Shown one piece after another: positions 47,577-58,540 of a stretch of DNA of 64,000 nucleotides (positions are counted from its first letter, which is position 1; every line of letters begins with the position of its first letter). Where the stretch lies: positions 372,001 to 436,000 of the forward strand of contig JACCIC010000099.1 of assembly GCA_018907035.1 (NCBI GenBank), in the 5' to 3' direction. The DNA comes from Sycobia sp. Sy_11 (taxonomy: Eukaryota; Arthropoda; Insecta; Hymenoptera; Epichrysomallidae). The notes under the pieces are model-generated. The model saw nothing but the letters and a program-made list of their open reading frames with translations. It made no database searches and was not told where the DNA came from. The position numbers were made by a program, and so were the translations under genes.

Positions 47577-47622
<46 letters not shown>
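47577..47622. repeat. (GA)n microsatellite
   Basis: About 22 GA units in the E2 upstream region. Confidence 0.95.
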
Positions 47623-47626
<4 letters not shown>

Positions 47627-47689
47627 GCGTGAGTGGCGGGGGGGGGAGACAGACCGGCACACATACACAGTTACACCAGGTTGGTGGCA

Positions 47690-47711
47690 CGTTCGCGCGC
47701 GCGCGCGGTCC

Positions 47712-47760
<49 letters not shown>

Positions 47761-47810
47761 GCGCGTTTGCATGTGTGTGTGTGTGTGTACGCGCGCGCGC
47801 GTGTGCGAGA
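47690..47810. repeat. (CG)n-(TA)n-(TG)n-(CG)n compound tract
   Basis: A CG run, about 23 TA units, a TG run and a second CG run in 120 bp; almost entirely alternating purine-pyrimidine sequence. Confidence 0.9.
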
Positions 47811-48059
47811 GCAGAAAACGACGGCAAAGAATATATACGAAATATATATGGATATTATATCGTACGTGGTCTGTACACAAATATATCTACATCAATTTAG
47901 ACGGAACGGCACGCGCCTTGTCTATCTTCTGCTATCTCTCACTCTCTTTTTCTCTATCTCTTTCTCTATAATGTCTCGTCTGATTTTGCGCCCCGGTGGC
48001 TTGATTTTACGCAAGCGCGAGCAAGGAAGAGATGGAGACGCGTATATGGCGAAAGCTGA

Positions 48060-51000
48060 CTAATATTATATGTACGTGTGCTTTCTGTCTTTTCTCGCGG
48101 TGACGTGATGACTTGCGTGTATAATCTGGTATAATGCCATTATCTATCTATAGCGAATGAGTAAGGGAAATACATTCTAAGAAACGATACACATTAAAAC
48201 CTTTATGCAAATGATATATTTTTTTATAATATTTTTTTTTCAATTTCACTTATTTTTAATTCAGAAAAGTGTAAGCGATAAAAAAAATTTATTTTTATTA
48301 TAATCAGCTATAATTGTCCTTCAACAGGCCGAAGAATTATAGTTATAAAAAGCAAACCGCAACTAATAATATACCATATGAATAATGTGATACTGCTTAT
48401 TTTAAGTTTGTTATATAATTTTTGTTATAGTCATAAGCTGACGTCTCGAATTTGTAACTACTTATATAATAAAAAATTATATTTATTTCATATATATACA
48501 GATAAAATATTTTCCGATGATCAAGTGGGTTTTTGAATTTAAACTTTGACATTCGTTCGAAAGATGGCATTTATTTCGCGGGAAATTCAAATATTAACTA
48601 CCAGAACTGCTCTTTTTTCATTGTAACTTGTTAAAGAATATTTCTAATTCATAGTATATTAATTATAACGATTTGAAAATATAAAGAAATCTCATATTTT
48701 CTCATTAACCATGCCATATTAGCAATAAATAACATTTGTATTGCTAATTAAGTATTTCTAATGTTCATAATAAATATTTTAAATTTAGATAAAGATTTCA
48801 AGGACTAACTGATCTATAGTTCGTAATATATCTTCTAATATAATAAGTTATAATACTTTTTTTCAATAATTATCCTTTTATAATTAAATTCAAATTGATT
48901 TGTTGCATTGGAACAAAAATATAAAATAAATACAGTTAGAAATGGAATATTAATTATTAACACAGATTAAGGTTAGTTAAATTTTTACTGACGCAAATTT
49001 AATAATTTCATGTATTCATATTTTGTTAAAATTGATAATAATTATGGTGAAATCAAACCATTAATTACAATTGCTTATGAATTGTTATTTTTATCAAGTA
49101 TAAAATATAGTATTAACGTTTAAAGATTTTTTACTGATTGTTTTATTCTTAATTTCAAATTTGTAGCAATGCTTGATTGATTATTCACCTATCATATATG
49201 CGTATAATTATTTGTTTTCTTAAGTTAACAACTGAAGAATCCAATTCATTTGAGAATAACCTAATATATTTATACCAGAACTCCTTCTTAAATTTATTAA
49301 AATTATATTTTTATAGAATACATGCTAGGAAGAAAACATCTTCAATGCGAGATAGAAATTAATAATACAAAATAAAAAAAATGTGTAACCATTATTATTA
49401 TTATTATGGTAGAATGTATTGCGGATATCTATACTGTTTTATTATTTTCACTTATGCAGTATTTATTATATAAAATATGTAAAGTTCGATGACCAAATTT
49501 GATATTTTTTCATACTCGAGGTAGAAGGTCATATTTAACAATTGTCACAACATTACATATGTCTAACTAAAACTGATTGAACATAATTGAAAATAAATTC
49601 ATTGATACATATATACCTGACGAGTTTTTAGATATATGTTACTAAATTTTTATGCATAAATACTAGAAAAAAATTTTAAATAAAAATTTATTATAATAAT
49701 GTAACATATTTATATAAGTTTAAAAATATTTTCAACAGATTTGCATCGAGTTTTATTATTATGTAACTGAACAATTACGTACAGATACAATAAAAAATAT
49801 TTCAGTTACATATTAAAAATATTGGTATATTAGCCTATCCTAATAACACTAAATAATACGACCATCTAAAGTAAACTGAATTATTTTGTATGCAATTAGT
49901 CAGTATACGATTCATTTTCTGTTATATTTAAGATTTTTTCAAATTTTAAATGGTTTATATATAATTGCAGGATGAATGTTGGAATAACTATGTAAAAAAC
50001 GAAAAAAGAAATGTACGATAACGTTTATAGTAAATATAAAAAAGTTATTATTTGTTTTTCAATTTTCTAATTTAAAATTAAACTTACGATAAATAGTTAT
50101 TATTTTTAAAAATTTTACGCAGTTTGGAAAAGCAAATAAATAAAAAAGTTTTATTGAATATTCGATTTGGTCATAAACATTAAATGGAAGTGATTTTATC
50201 AATTTGAAAAGCCTAATTTCGTAAGCATCACATTTAAAAACATTAACTACTTTCTCATAAAAATTATGAATAGATAACTCATGATGCAAGAATATATTTT
50301 ATTTAAATCAAATGATTTCAATAAATTATATGATCGTTTCGAATTAATTAGATCATATAAAATCTTGTGTTATTTTAAATCAAATATGATTATTCATCTT
50401 AAATCTATAGTGAATATTTTCTTAATTAAGAAAATAATTATACTTTATCCAATTTAGGAAAATATAATCTGCTCTTTCCAGTTTCTTGTACCAACTGTGC
50501 CTTAAATTTTTTGAAAACAATGAACTATTGCGACCACTTTTGTAATGATTATGATGTACAATATAAAATGTATCCATATTTTACATATTTATAATAAGAC
50601 TATAACTGAGAAATTCGAATTTACAATGAAAATTTCTGAAAATTATTTACATGTACTACCTTTTAAGAAATTGAAATTATTAATGAATTTATGAAGAAAT
50701 TTAAATAATTTAATTCTATTATATCGCGCGCGCGCGTGCGTGCGTGTGATTTCGGTTAATGTATTTTTATTTTATCAAAATTAGTACAACTAAAAGGAAT
50801 ATCTATTTCAGATTACTTTTTTAATCTTACTTGTATGCCTGATTAGATAACTTATTGTTTTTGTTGAATATGTATTTGTTAAAATAATTATAATTCAAAC
50901 GCCAGTGGTAGAAATTATAAAATTAAAGTAAAATAAATTAGAAGCTATTATAGTATCTATTAAAAGTTTTCTTAGTCATTAGTATCTATAAGAAGTTCGT

Positions 51001-52560
51001 ATATACAATTATCTAATATGTGTTGCAGCAATAACTTAAAAAAAGATAACATTACTTCTAGATTTAACATAACTATTGGTAAAAGTTATGTCGGCTTTTT
51101 ATTTATTAAGTTCTAATTATTTTTATAAACATACGTCCTGCAAAATATGAAACATCTGAAATAAAAATATGATTTAAAAAATAATTATCAAAGCCATTTT
51201 TAATAAAAGAAACTTTTTGCTATATTTGATACTATAATTGCTTAAAATAAGACAATGAAAAGTTATATATTACGATATTTCAGTACTAACAAAATTGAAA
51301 TTAATTTAAATACATGTATTGAATGATAATATGCGCGCAGCACACTCAACTTAAGACATTCGTCGAGAAAACTTTCCAAGCGTCTTGTTAAAGTTCATGA
51401 AGGTATAATAGGTCCTAATAGTCATGATATTTTGTAATTTAAATCCATCATCTACAATAAGTGGTCTACCACATTGAACATAAACGAAGTTTTTTCTTCT
51501 ACTTCATTAATTTTTTCTAAAATGGCGAATCATAAATATTTAAAATTTCCTAATACATTTAAATAGTTCATATTCATTAATGACAAATGATTTTATAAAA
51601 GTAATAATATTTAGGATCAATGATAAAATAAAATTAATGTACAATATCCTTGTCACATGTATATTCTCTACACAGTGATTAATATTCTGATATTACTAAT
51701 TATTATTTTATAAGTTATTTAATATTTTACTAATTATTATTTTATAAGTTATAAGCTCAATAGAACATGAAGATAAACCGTATGAAATCTACATAAAATT
51801 AATTAACAGCTAAATCAGTAGATATATAATCTGGTAAATAAATTATGATTTAACATATGAGATATCAGATTATTTCTCTTCCATACATTTTATAATTACA
51901 AATAGAATTGCGTGATTTTATACGATCAATTAATGAATGTAAATTTTTTTATATGTTGCATTTACTTTTTTTGCATTTGCATTTACTATCTTTTAAGTAA
52001 TATATATGTAGAATGTCTACGATAGTTCAATATCTGTATTATAAAATTCAATTAATAAAAACATGTTCAAATAAATAAACATATAATGAGATCTTTGAAA
52101 ATTATAATGTAAAATGACTTAGTTAAAAATTATAAAGAAACTTGTGTGCTTATACTTTTAATGAAAATTAAATGAAGATTACATAAGAATAAGGAAACAA
52201 ATCAAAATAAAATTAGAAATTCAGAAAATCTATCTATATGAAAAATATAATGTATGAATCATTCATGGACTTATTGAACTCTGAATACGCCAATTTAATA
52301 TTATACGTTAATAAAAGGATGCTTTTATTGATGTATTTTAATGGTAGTATATTATTAACCACGGGTGATGCAGTCAATTCTAGTTCAGATTCAAAACCGA
52401 GAATTATTATAACGAAATATATAATAACCGAAATCCGAGATATTATTGTTGCTTGTACGCTATAATTTTTGAACATAGAAAATTGTCATAATTCTGTGAA
52501 CGGTGGATGTATATTGTTTGTCGACAATTGCAATTTTTTTATGTTATTTAACGTCGCTCT
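48060..52560. other. AT-rich intergenic stretch
   Basis: Very AT-rich sequence upstream of the E2 gene. It has a short CG/TG run near 50725 and no gene, RNA or transposon that I can support. Confidence 0.6.
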
Positions 52561-52599
52561 ATTTATGCTTTCAAATACCAGTGCTAATAAGCGACGAAG

Positions 52600-52705
52600 G
52601 CCTACGATGTGTTTGTAAAAAAATACTTGTGTCAATCTGCCGAGACTGGGATTTGAACTTGGAACACCAAGTTACTAGTTCCTGGATCGAGCCATCATAG
52701 GCCTC
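52600..52705 (-). repeat. Possible tRNA-derived relic
   Basis: On the minus strand GATGGCTCGATCC resembles a pol III A box, and AAGTTCAAATCCCAG, about 40 nt on, resembles a B box (GGTTCRANNCC). The cloverleaf stems do not pair well and the acceptor stem is absent, so it is not an active tRNA. A decayed tRNA-derived SINE or pseudogene is the likeliest reading. The stretch is more GC-rich than its surroundings. Confidence 0.3.
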
Positions 52706-53438
52706 AACACAATTGCAATTATTCAGCAAACTGAAAACAATTTCTCTAATAAAATGGGCTTGCCAGCACGCGTCTTTTAATACCCCGTATTTGTATTTAT
52801 TATGTTTGTCCTTAATATATATACGAGTTGTGTCCACTGATGTTTCACAATCCTGAGCTACGATTAACCACTCTTTACACTTCTTTGTTCTTTTCATCAT
52901 TTACATTATCTTGCCCATTACGAAGTTGATTATTTTGAAAACCATTATCAATAAAATGTAGTAGTGTATGGTAATTCTTACCACATTGCCTACATCTCGA
53001 TGAATAGCATTTAATTGTAAACTGATTAACTATTAAGATCCTTTGCTTTCAAAATCACAAACGCACATAATGATTAGCATTACAAATATTACACACGATA
53101 TTTTTTGTGTGTTTACAAACGTTTGTTTATCAAATTTCATGCTATTAAAATTTTTTTTTTATCAAACTAACATCTTCAATTGTTTTGATCCAATTGTTTA
53201 GAAAAAAAATATTTATAGTGTCGGTTTATTTAAAATTATATTAACGTTTATTAAAAATGTATTATTAATTTATTTCAAAGTAATTATTAATTAATTTTAA
53301 ATTTATTGTATTAATGTTTTATTTCAAAATTTTATTAATTATCGGCATCGTATTAATATCGGCATATGTCGATTTTCTAATGCACGCTCTCATGTTCGAC
53401 ACGTAGTTTTATTGTCCAGTAATGTTAGATTGAGCTAC

Positions 53439-54351
53439 TGATCAAATTTGACCCGGACTGGTGCATTTAAACTCCGCGCGTAAACTGAATCGGTAAATTT
53501 TTTTCCCTATATTGCTACAACCTTTCTTGTTGTCCGTGTGAAATTTGAGTGTGATATCTCCATTAGTGTGTGTTTGTCAGCTGTTTGTTTACAACGCAAA
53601 AAGTTTGTCTGGCGATATTGACTATGGACTAATGGTGCGTTCCCCGAAGAGGATTTTTGAGTATCGGAAAGAGGAACAAGTCATAGGGAGCCAAATCTGG
53701 CGAATACGGTGGCTGAGCGATGACTTTCATTTCGTTTTCGGCCAAAAAATCAGACACAATCATGCTGGAATGGGCCGCGCATTATCGTCGTGAAAAAACC
53801 ATGAATTGTGTGCACACAAATCCAGTCGTTTACAACGAATTTCTTCATGTAGACTCTTTAAAATGGCCAAGTAGTACTCCTTATTGACCGTTTGACCCCC
53901 TGGAACGAATTCATGGTGAACCATCCCATGGTAATCTAAAAAAACGACGAGCATCACCTTGATTTTCGGTGGATGGACGACTTGCGTGAGGCAAGTTTTC
54001 GACGACTTCACGACCTTCACTGAATGCCTTGTGCCACTCAAATACTTGCGTTCGCGATAAAGTACACTTCCCAAAATACTTCTGCAACATTTTCAACGAT
54101 TCCGTAGCAGTAATTTCATTGGAAACGCAAAATTTCAAGCAAACTCGTTGATTGACTTTTTTTTCATAGTCAATATCGTCAGACAAATTTTTTGTGTCGT
54201 AAACAAATAGCTGACAAACATACACTAATGGAGATATGGCGCTCAAATTTCACACGGACATCAAGAAAGGTTGTACCAATATAGGAAAAAAATGTACCGA
54301 TTCAGTTTACTCGCGGAGTTGAAATGCACCAGTCCGGGTTAAATTTGATCA
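53439..54351 (-). mobile_element. Decayed mariner transposon with long terminal inverted repeats
   Basis: The ends are inverse copies over about 187 bp (53439-53626 and 54165-54351), starting TGATCAAATTTGACCCGG. Minus-strand transposase remnants include the N-terminal helix-turn-helix part (KVNQRVCLKFC, SLKMLQKYFGK, FEWHKAF, LPHASRPST, 54165-53967). A junction at about 53966 then jumps to the catalytic part (KIKVMLVVFLDYHG with the first Asp, then NKEYYLAIL, FHDDNARP). After a frameshift near 53765 come YSPDLAPYD and KNPLRG, which hold the third catalytic Asp. About 100 central residues and the C-terminus are missing, and the start region has lost a base. This is a non-autonomous deletion derivative of a D,D34D mariner. 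The inner boundary of the repeats falls at the start of the transposase frame. Confidence 0.88.
53755..54180 (-). pseudogene. Mariner transposase pseudogene (deleted and frameshifted)
   Basis: Coding remnant inside the element at 53439-54351. The reading frame changes at about 53966 (internal deletion, GAAAATCAAGG read in two frames) and again near 53765. The DNA-binding half and parts of the DDE domain are recognisable. The motif between the RPST end of the first half and the KIKVM start of the second is absent. Confidence 0.85.
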
Positions 54352-54485
54352 TATGGTATAAGCAGAAAATTAGACTTTTAATTCTCGTAGTTAATAGCCG
54401 ACTGAGCTTTGGACAGGTCTAGTAGGCGGTATTTTGGGCTATTTTGCACAAGATGTCCTAAAATTTAAGCTGTTTTCTAGATATA

Positions 54486-55213
54486 TTGGGTGTACGAGTT
54501 AGTTTCCAACGTTTATCAAAAGATGGCGTCACGAGTGGATCCTGGATAGAAATGCCAAACGACATGTGTTATATTTTTAGACTATGTATCTGTGAACAAC
54601 TTCGCAGCAATATATTTGACCATTACTATTGGTATCATTTATCTTATCGAGCAAAACCATGGCAACTTTCCAGCCAAATAAACATTATTTTCGGCAAGTG
54701 CTGCTTCTATTCTTTAATGCTCTACATATTGTGGGATCGTATACTAGGGTGTCATATACTAGGTACTACTTCTGAATGATCAAATCATCAAAAAACCATT
54801 TTCTCGACCCATTTTACAGGAAAAACGGCCAGAATATAAGACCAGATAACGCCCAGTAATATGTTCCGATTTCGGTCAAAAACTATTTGGAGAATAGTGA
54901 ATGGGAAATTCTGTGCGATCCACCGTATAGTCCACACTTGGTACGATGTGAGTATCACTTGTTTCGAGCAATGCAGAACACTCTTAGAGTAGCATGCTTC
55001 AGTTCAGTAGAGGTAATCAATAATTAGCTCGATACATTCTTGGGTTCAAAAGACGAGAAATTTTTTTGTTCCAGAATTCATAAATTTCCAGAAAGATGGA
55101 AAAAGTTATAGCTTTCGATGAACGATACTTTGAGTAAAGGATATGTAATCATGTTTTCATAATAAAACCTCATATTTTGGGAAAAAACACTGGAAACTTA
55201 CTTTTACACACTA
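54486..55213 (+). mobile_element. Second decayed mariner, different subfamily
   Basis: Short terminal inverted repeats of about 23 bp (TTGGGTGTACGAGTTAGTTTCCA against TAGTGTGTAAAAGTAAGTTTCCA on the other strand), flanked by TA on both sides as expected for mariner insertion. An ATG at 54659 starts a transposase-like N-terminus (TFQPNKHYFRQVLLLFF). The middle is deleted. The C-terminal part follows from about 54895 (CDPPYSPHLV, EYHLFRAMQ, SKDEKFF, FPERWKKL) with stops. In the YSPD...D signature the aspartates are replaced by His and Glu, so the product could not be catalytic. The element is about 730 bp, a little over half of full length. Confidence 0.85.
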
Positions 55214-56006
55214 TAACTAAAGCAATAATTCAGTATCACTTATAGTTAACTTTAAAGTAAGGACATGTCAGCTAATATGTAGTGATAATTAGTCTATATT
55301 ATAAATTTACCGTAGTAATATTGTTAGTGACAATGTGCTATTTTTCTTCACAATAAATACTATAAAGAGTTAGCCGTAGAATGAAATACTCCAATGTTTA
55401 GTTTTAATTAAAAAACGTGTTTTTTAGAAATATGTTAGAAACTCAAGAAAACGACGTTACTATTAAAAATAATTGTCTGATGCAAGCTTAAATACCGACA
55501 ATTCTCTTAAAATCTCGTTGGAACTACAGTACACTATTTTATTCAAAACAAATTAATCCAAAACCATTCGACTCCACCAAGATACTGTTTTTCCTTATTC
55601 TGTATATAATAATCAAGTAATGTCATAGAAAATATGTGTCAGTAAAGGTATTGTAATGATCATGGTTGGCTCATCTTTTTGACGTAAAAAAGAATCCTTT
55701 TTAAATATTCTCTATTTTGTAAATACAAATGACAGGTTTTAGGCAAAAACCATTGAATAAATTATTAAGATAGTCTTAGTCGTGTAATAATGTAGTAAAG
55801 AATACTAGTGAATCATAAAAGCATCATTATCACAAATCTATTATCAAAGGAGCAACCTTCTTTGAGAAAACTGAAAAGAATCCTGAGTTACATATATTGA
55901 ATCAAGTTGAATTGAGGTATCTCGTATGGTATTTAGTTATAATAAATACAGTAACGGCAATGGCATGTTGCTTATTGCAAGCAACAATTTTTTATTTTAT
56001 TTTATT
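55214..56006. other. AT-rich stretch, nothing supportable
   Basis: No convincing open frame, RNA gene or repeat between the second mariner and the miniature repeat copy. Confidence 0.6.
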
Positions 56007-56342
56007 TAATAAAATATTTTTAACGGTCTTATAGTCTTTATAATATAATATATTAAATAAAATAATGACAGTCAATTTAGTTCCTGAGGATGAACCGTAG
56101 CGGTTCGAAACGTCGAACGGCAAAAATGAATTTAAATTTAAGGTGATGGGACAGTCAGGTTGTCCTTTATTTAGATAGAATATTTTTTATATTATTTTTA
56201 TTTTATTTTATTATTGTTTCAGATTCTTCGAGGGTGACTATAAACTAGGACAGGTGACTGTCATTATTTTAGTTAAGATATTATATTATAAAGGCTGTAA
56301 AACCGATAAAATTATTATCAATTTAATTCAAAACAGTGGACA
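56007..56342. mobile_element. Third copy of the miniature inverted-repeat family, with an internal insert
   Basis: The left arm (ACGGTCTTATAGTCTTTATA, AATAATGACAGTCA) and right arm (TGACTGTCATTATTTTAG, CTGTAAAACCGATAAA, ending AATTCAAAACAGTGGACA) match the copy at 35778-36165. About 110 bp at the centre (56078-56190) differ and carry a hammerhead-like motif. Either this is a longer, more complete family member or an insertion occurred into it. Confidence 0.65.
56084..56111 (+). ncRNA. Hammerhead-ribozyme-like motif
   Basis: CTGAGGA fits the conserved CUGANGA core. A perfect six-base stem follows (GAACCG, loop TAG, CGGTTC), then GAAAC, the second conserved core. One unpaired T lies between the first core and the stem. 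A stem III and a clear NUH cleavage site are not evident, so activity is doubtful. Similar motifs are known from Penelope-like retroelements and other repeats. Confidence 0.3.
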
Positions 56343-57244
56343 TAAATACAAATTTTTTATTTTATCAATTTTTTAGGTTTAAAAAAAATATACATTTTTT
56401 ACTTTTGCATCTATAAAATTTAATGAGTATATGTCCTCAGAAATTAAAACTATTTTATATGAAATATGAAAGAACATGTAAGTACTTTCATGTCATTATA
56501 CCGATGAATTATGAGATTCTCAAGCACAGCCGATAATGTGTATACGAAATTTTATTATACATTAGATGTTTAACAGTTTACACAAATATATTGTAAAAAC
56601 TTTCATCCAAAACCCATGAAGCGCAGTAATTGTATTCAATAATAATTAGACTGCAGTAACGTGTGCAAGATATAGGATTTTAAATTAATATTTTAAAGGC
56701 AACTTTGAATTGAAATAATATTTCAAGTGCAAACTTGCGATTTGAATTTAAATACATATATAAGATTTTAAAAAATATTGAAATTGTATTTAATATCCAT
56801 TCGTGTAAATTTGACAAATTATGAGAACGTAGGAAATGAGAACTGTGAAAACCAAAAGATTAGTATACAAAAACGTACGTGCCGTTGAAGTACATAAAAT
56901 ATTGATTGAGAAATTCTCAAGCATTTCGCATCCATTGATTTTTATCTGCTATTGAAAAAATCCTAGACCTCTGCAATAATTGACCCGGGGCCTCAAAGTA
57001 GCTAAATCCGGTACTCTTAAAAATGACAAGTTTTCGAAAATAATAAAAGAAACAAGCGAAACGAATGTTTAGTACTGCACATTTTTAAAATTAGTAGGTT
57101 AAGTTTTAGGTTATATAAAAAGTAAAAATTATTGGTAATATTTTCAATGGCAAGATACAGAACGTCTAATTTGCATTTATAAGCAAAATTGCCTATCATT
57201 CTCTACCTTACACAAAAGATATACATATATTGCAATTAGAAACA
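56343..57244. other. AT-rich stretch, upstream region of the next gene
   Basis: No gene is supported. The last few hundred bases before 57245 must include the promoter and 5' UTR of the PW-motif gene, but I see no distinctive element. Confidence 0.5.
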
Positions 57245-58108
57245 ATGGATTATAAGCGAAAATGCAATTGTTCAAGAAAACGTGGAAAGATAAATGAGGA
57301 GAGAAAGGAAAGAAGAAGGGAACGTTGCACAAGACTACGGCAGACACTAGTTTGCAATCAAGATGAACAAATTCATCATGAACCTTATATGGACACACTT
57401 CGAGATGAATATTATACAAATGATACGAGTTGTATTTCAGGCGTTGAGCTTCCTTGGGAGGAATTTGCAATAGGTCCTGATAATATTATAAAAATTAATG
57501 ATCCTGAGGAGGTACTTGTCATTTTTAAAAAAATTAATATTTAAATTAAAAGGTATTGAAAAAATATTTATGTAATACATAATAATCAATGTAAATAAAA
57601 TAATTAAATAAGAATAATAATTTTTGTTCTCGTGTTTAATGCCTACGTATACTACTATTTAATTTATGTAACAAATTCTATTGGTATACGATTTTAAATT
57701 AAACAATTAAAAAAAATGATTTTACGAATATTTTAGGAACCTAAGGAGGAAGAAGAAGAACCTGCAGTGAGGAAGGAATCGTCCGGATTAATGTGTTTAC
57801 CTTGGAATGATTTGGTAGTAAAACGTACTTTGCAATCCGAGGCAGCAAGACTAAACATAACTAAATGTGATTCAGCTTTGGAAATTCCGTGGGAGGATAT
57901 TTTGTTCGACCCAGAAATAGAATATGAATTTCCTGAAGAAGATACTAAAAAATGTATTGAGGAGGAAGTGGAAATTCCGTGGAATGAACTGCTGATACCA
58001 AAAGATTTAGTATTAATTCCAAAGAGAAAGAAATTTAATTACTATGAGACACCTGTAAAAACTAATAAAAAATGCGGTTGTTCCATGCGTAAAATATTGA
58101 CGAAATAA
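57245..58108 (+). CDS. Unrecognised 212-residue protein with four PW motifs
   Basis: Two exons, 57245-57511 and 57737-58108, joined in phase 0 by a GAG GAG|GTACTT donor and a TATTTTAG|GAA acceptor. I do not recognise the family. Four copies of [LI]PW[EN][ED][FLI] occur with Trp at 71, 112, 141 and 171, the last three 29-30 residues apart. The N-terminus has a basic KCNCSRKR (6-13) followed by a Lys/Arg/Glu-rich charged helix (18-33). The C-terminus has a similar KCGCSMRK (201-208). An acidic stretch (EEEEE) sits at 93-97. No signal peptide or membrane segment. It looks like a largely unstructured protein with repeated short linear motifs, perhaps a multivalent binding partner; that is inference. 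The ATG at 57245 is preferred because no in-frame ATG lies upstream. Function unknown. Confidence 0.78.
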
Positions 58109-58109
58109 A
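58104..58109 (+). terminator. Candidate poly(A) signal of the PW-motif gene
   Basis: AATAAA overlaps the TAA stop codon itself, and a second AATAAA lies near 58121, followed by T-rich sequence. The 3' UTR would be very short. Confidence 0.45.
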
Positions 58110-58540
58110 AAAATTGATTAATAAAAAATAATTTTATTCTTTTATTTTTCATAATATAATTATATAGAAATTTGAATACTGAATAATTTCCTATTTATTT
58201 CTAAGTCAAATGGACCAGACATATACAAAAATATTAATGTTTGCATAGACTTATAAATATTATTTCAATACATTTTACGATTTCATGACTATATAAATCA
58301 TTTGTTCATTATTACACCAGCATGAACGATCTTCAGACTGAGGAATTATGAAGCGCGTGCCTATATCGCTTGTATTTTCTAACCTAAGTATCTAAATATC
58401 ATGTGAGTTTTGATTAACAACAATACACGACTATTCTAAATTTGCGCTTGTAAAGATTAAACATTATTTATGATAAAAAAAAAAGAAAATATAAGGTCCA
58501 GTCTTCTTAAATTAACCCAGTTCTATGTATAATTGAGAAA

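Larger units (their letters stand above)
47210..48060 (-). promoter_or_regulatory. 5' UTR and presumed promoter region of the E2 gene
   Basis: Upstream of the E2 start codon the sequence is GC-richer than the flanks out to about 48.06 kb. It contains a (GA)n tract, a CGCGCG run, a (TA)n tract, a (TG)n tract and another CGCG run. The transcription start cannot be placed. Frames across it are repeat-driven artefacts. Confidence 0.4.
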
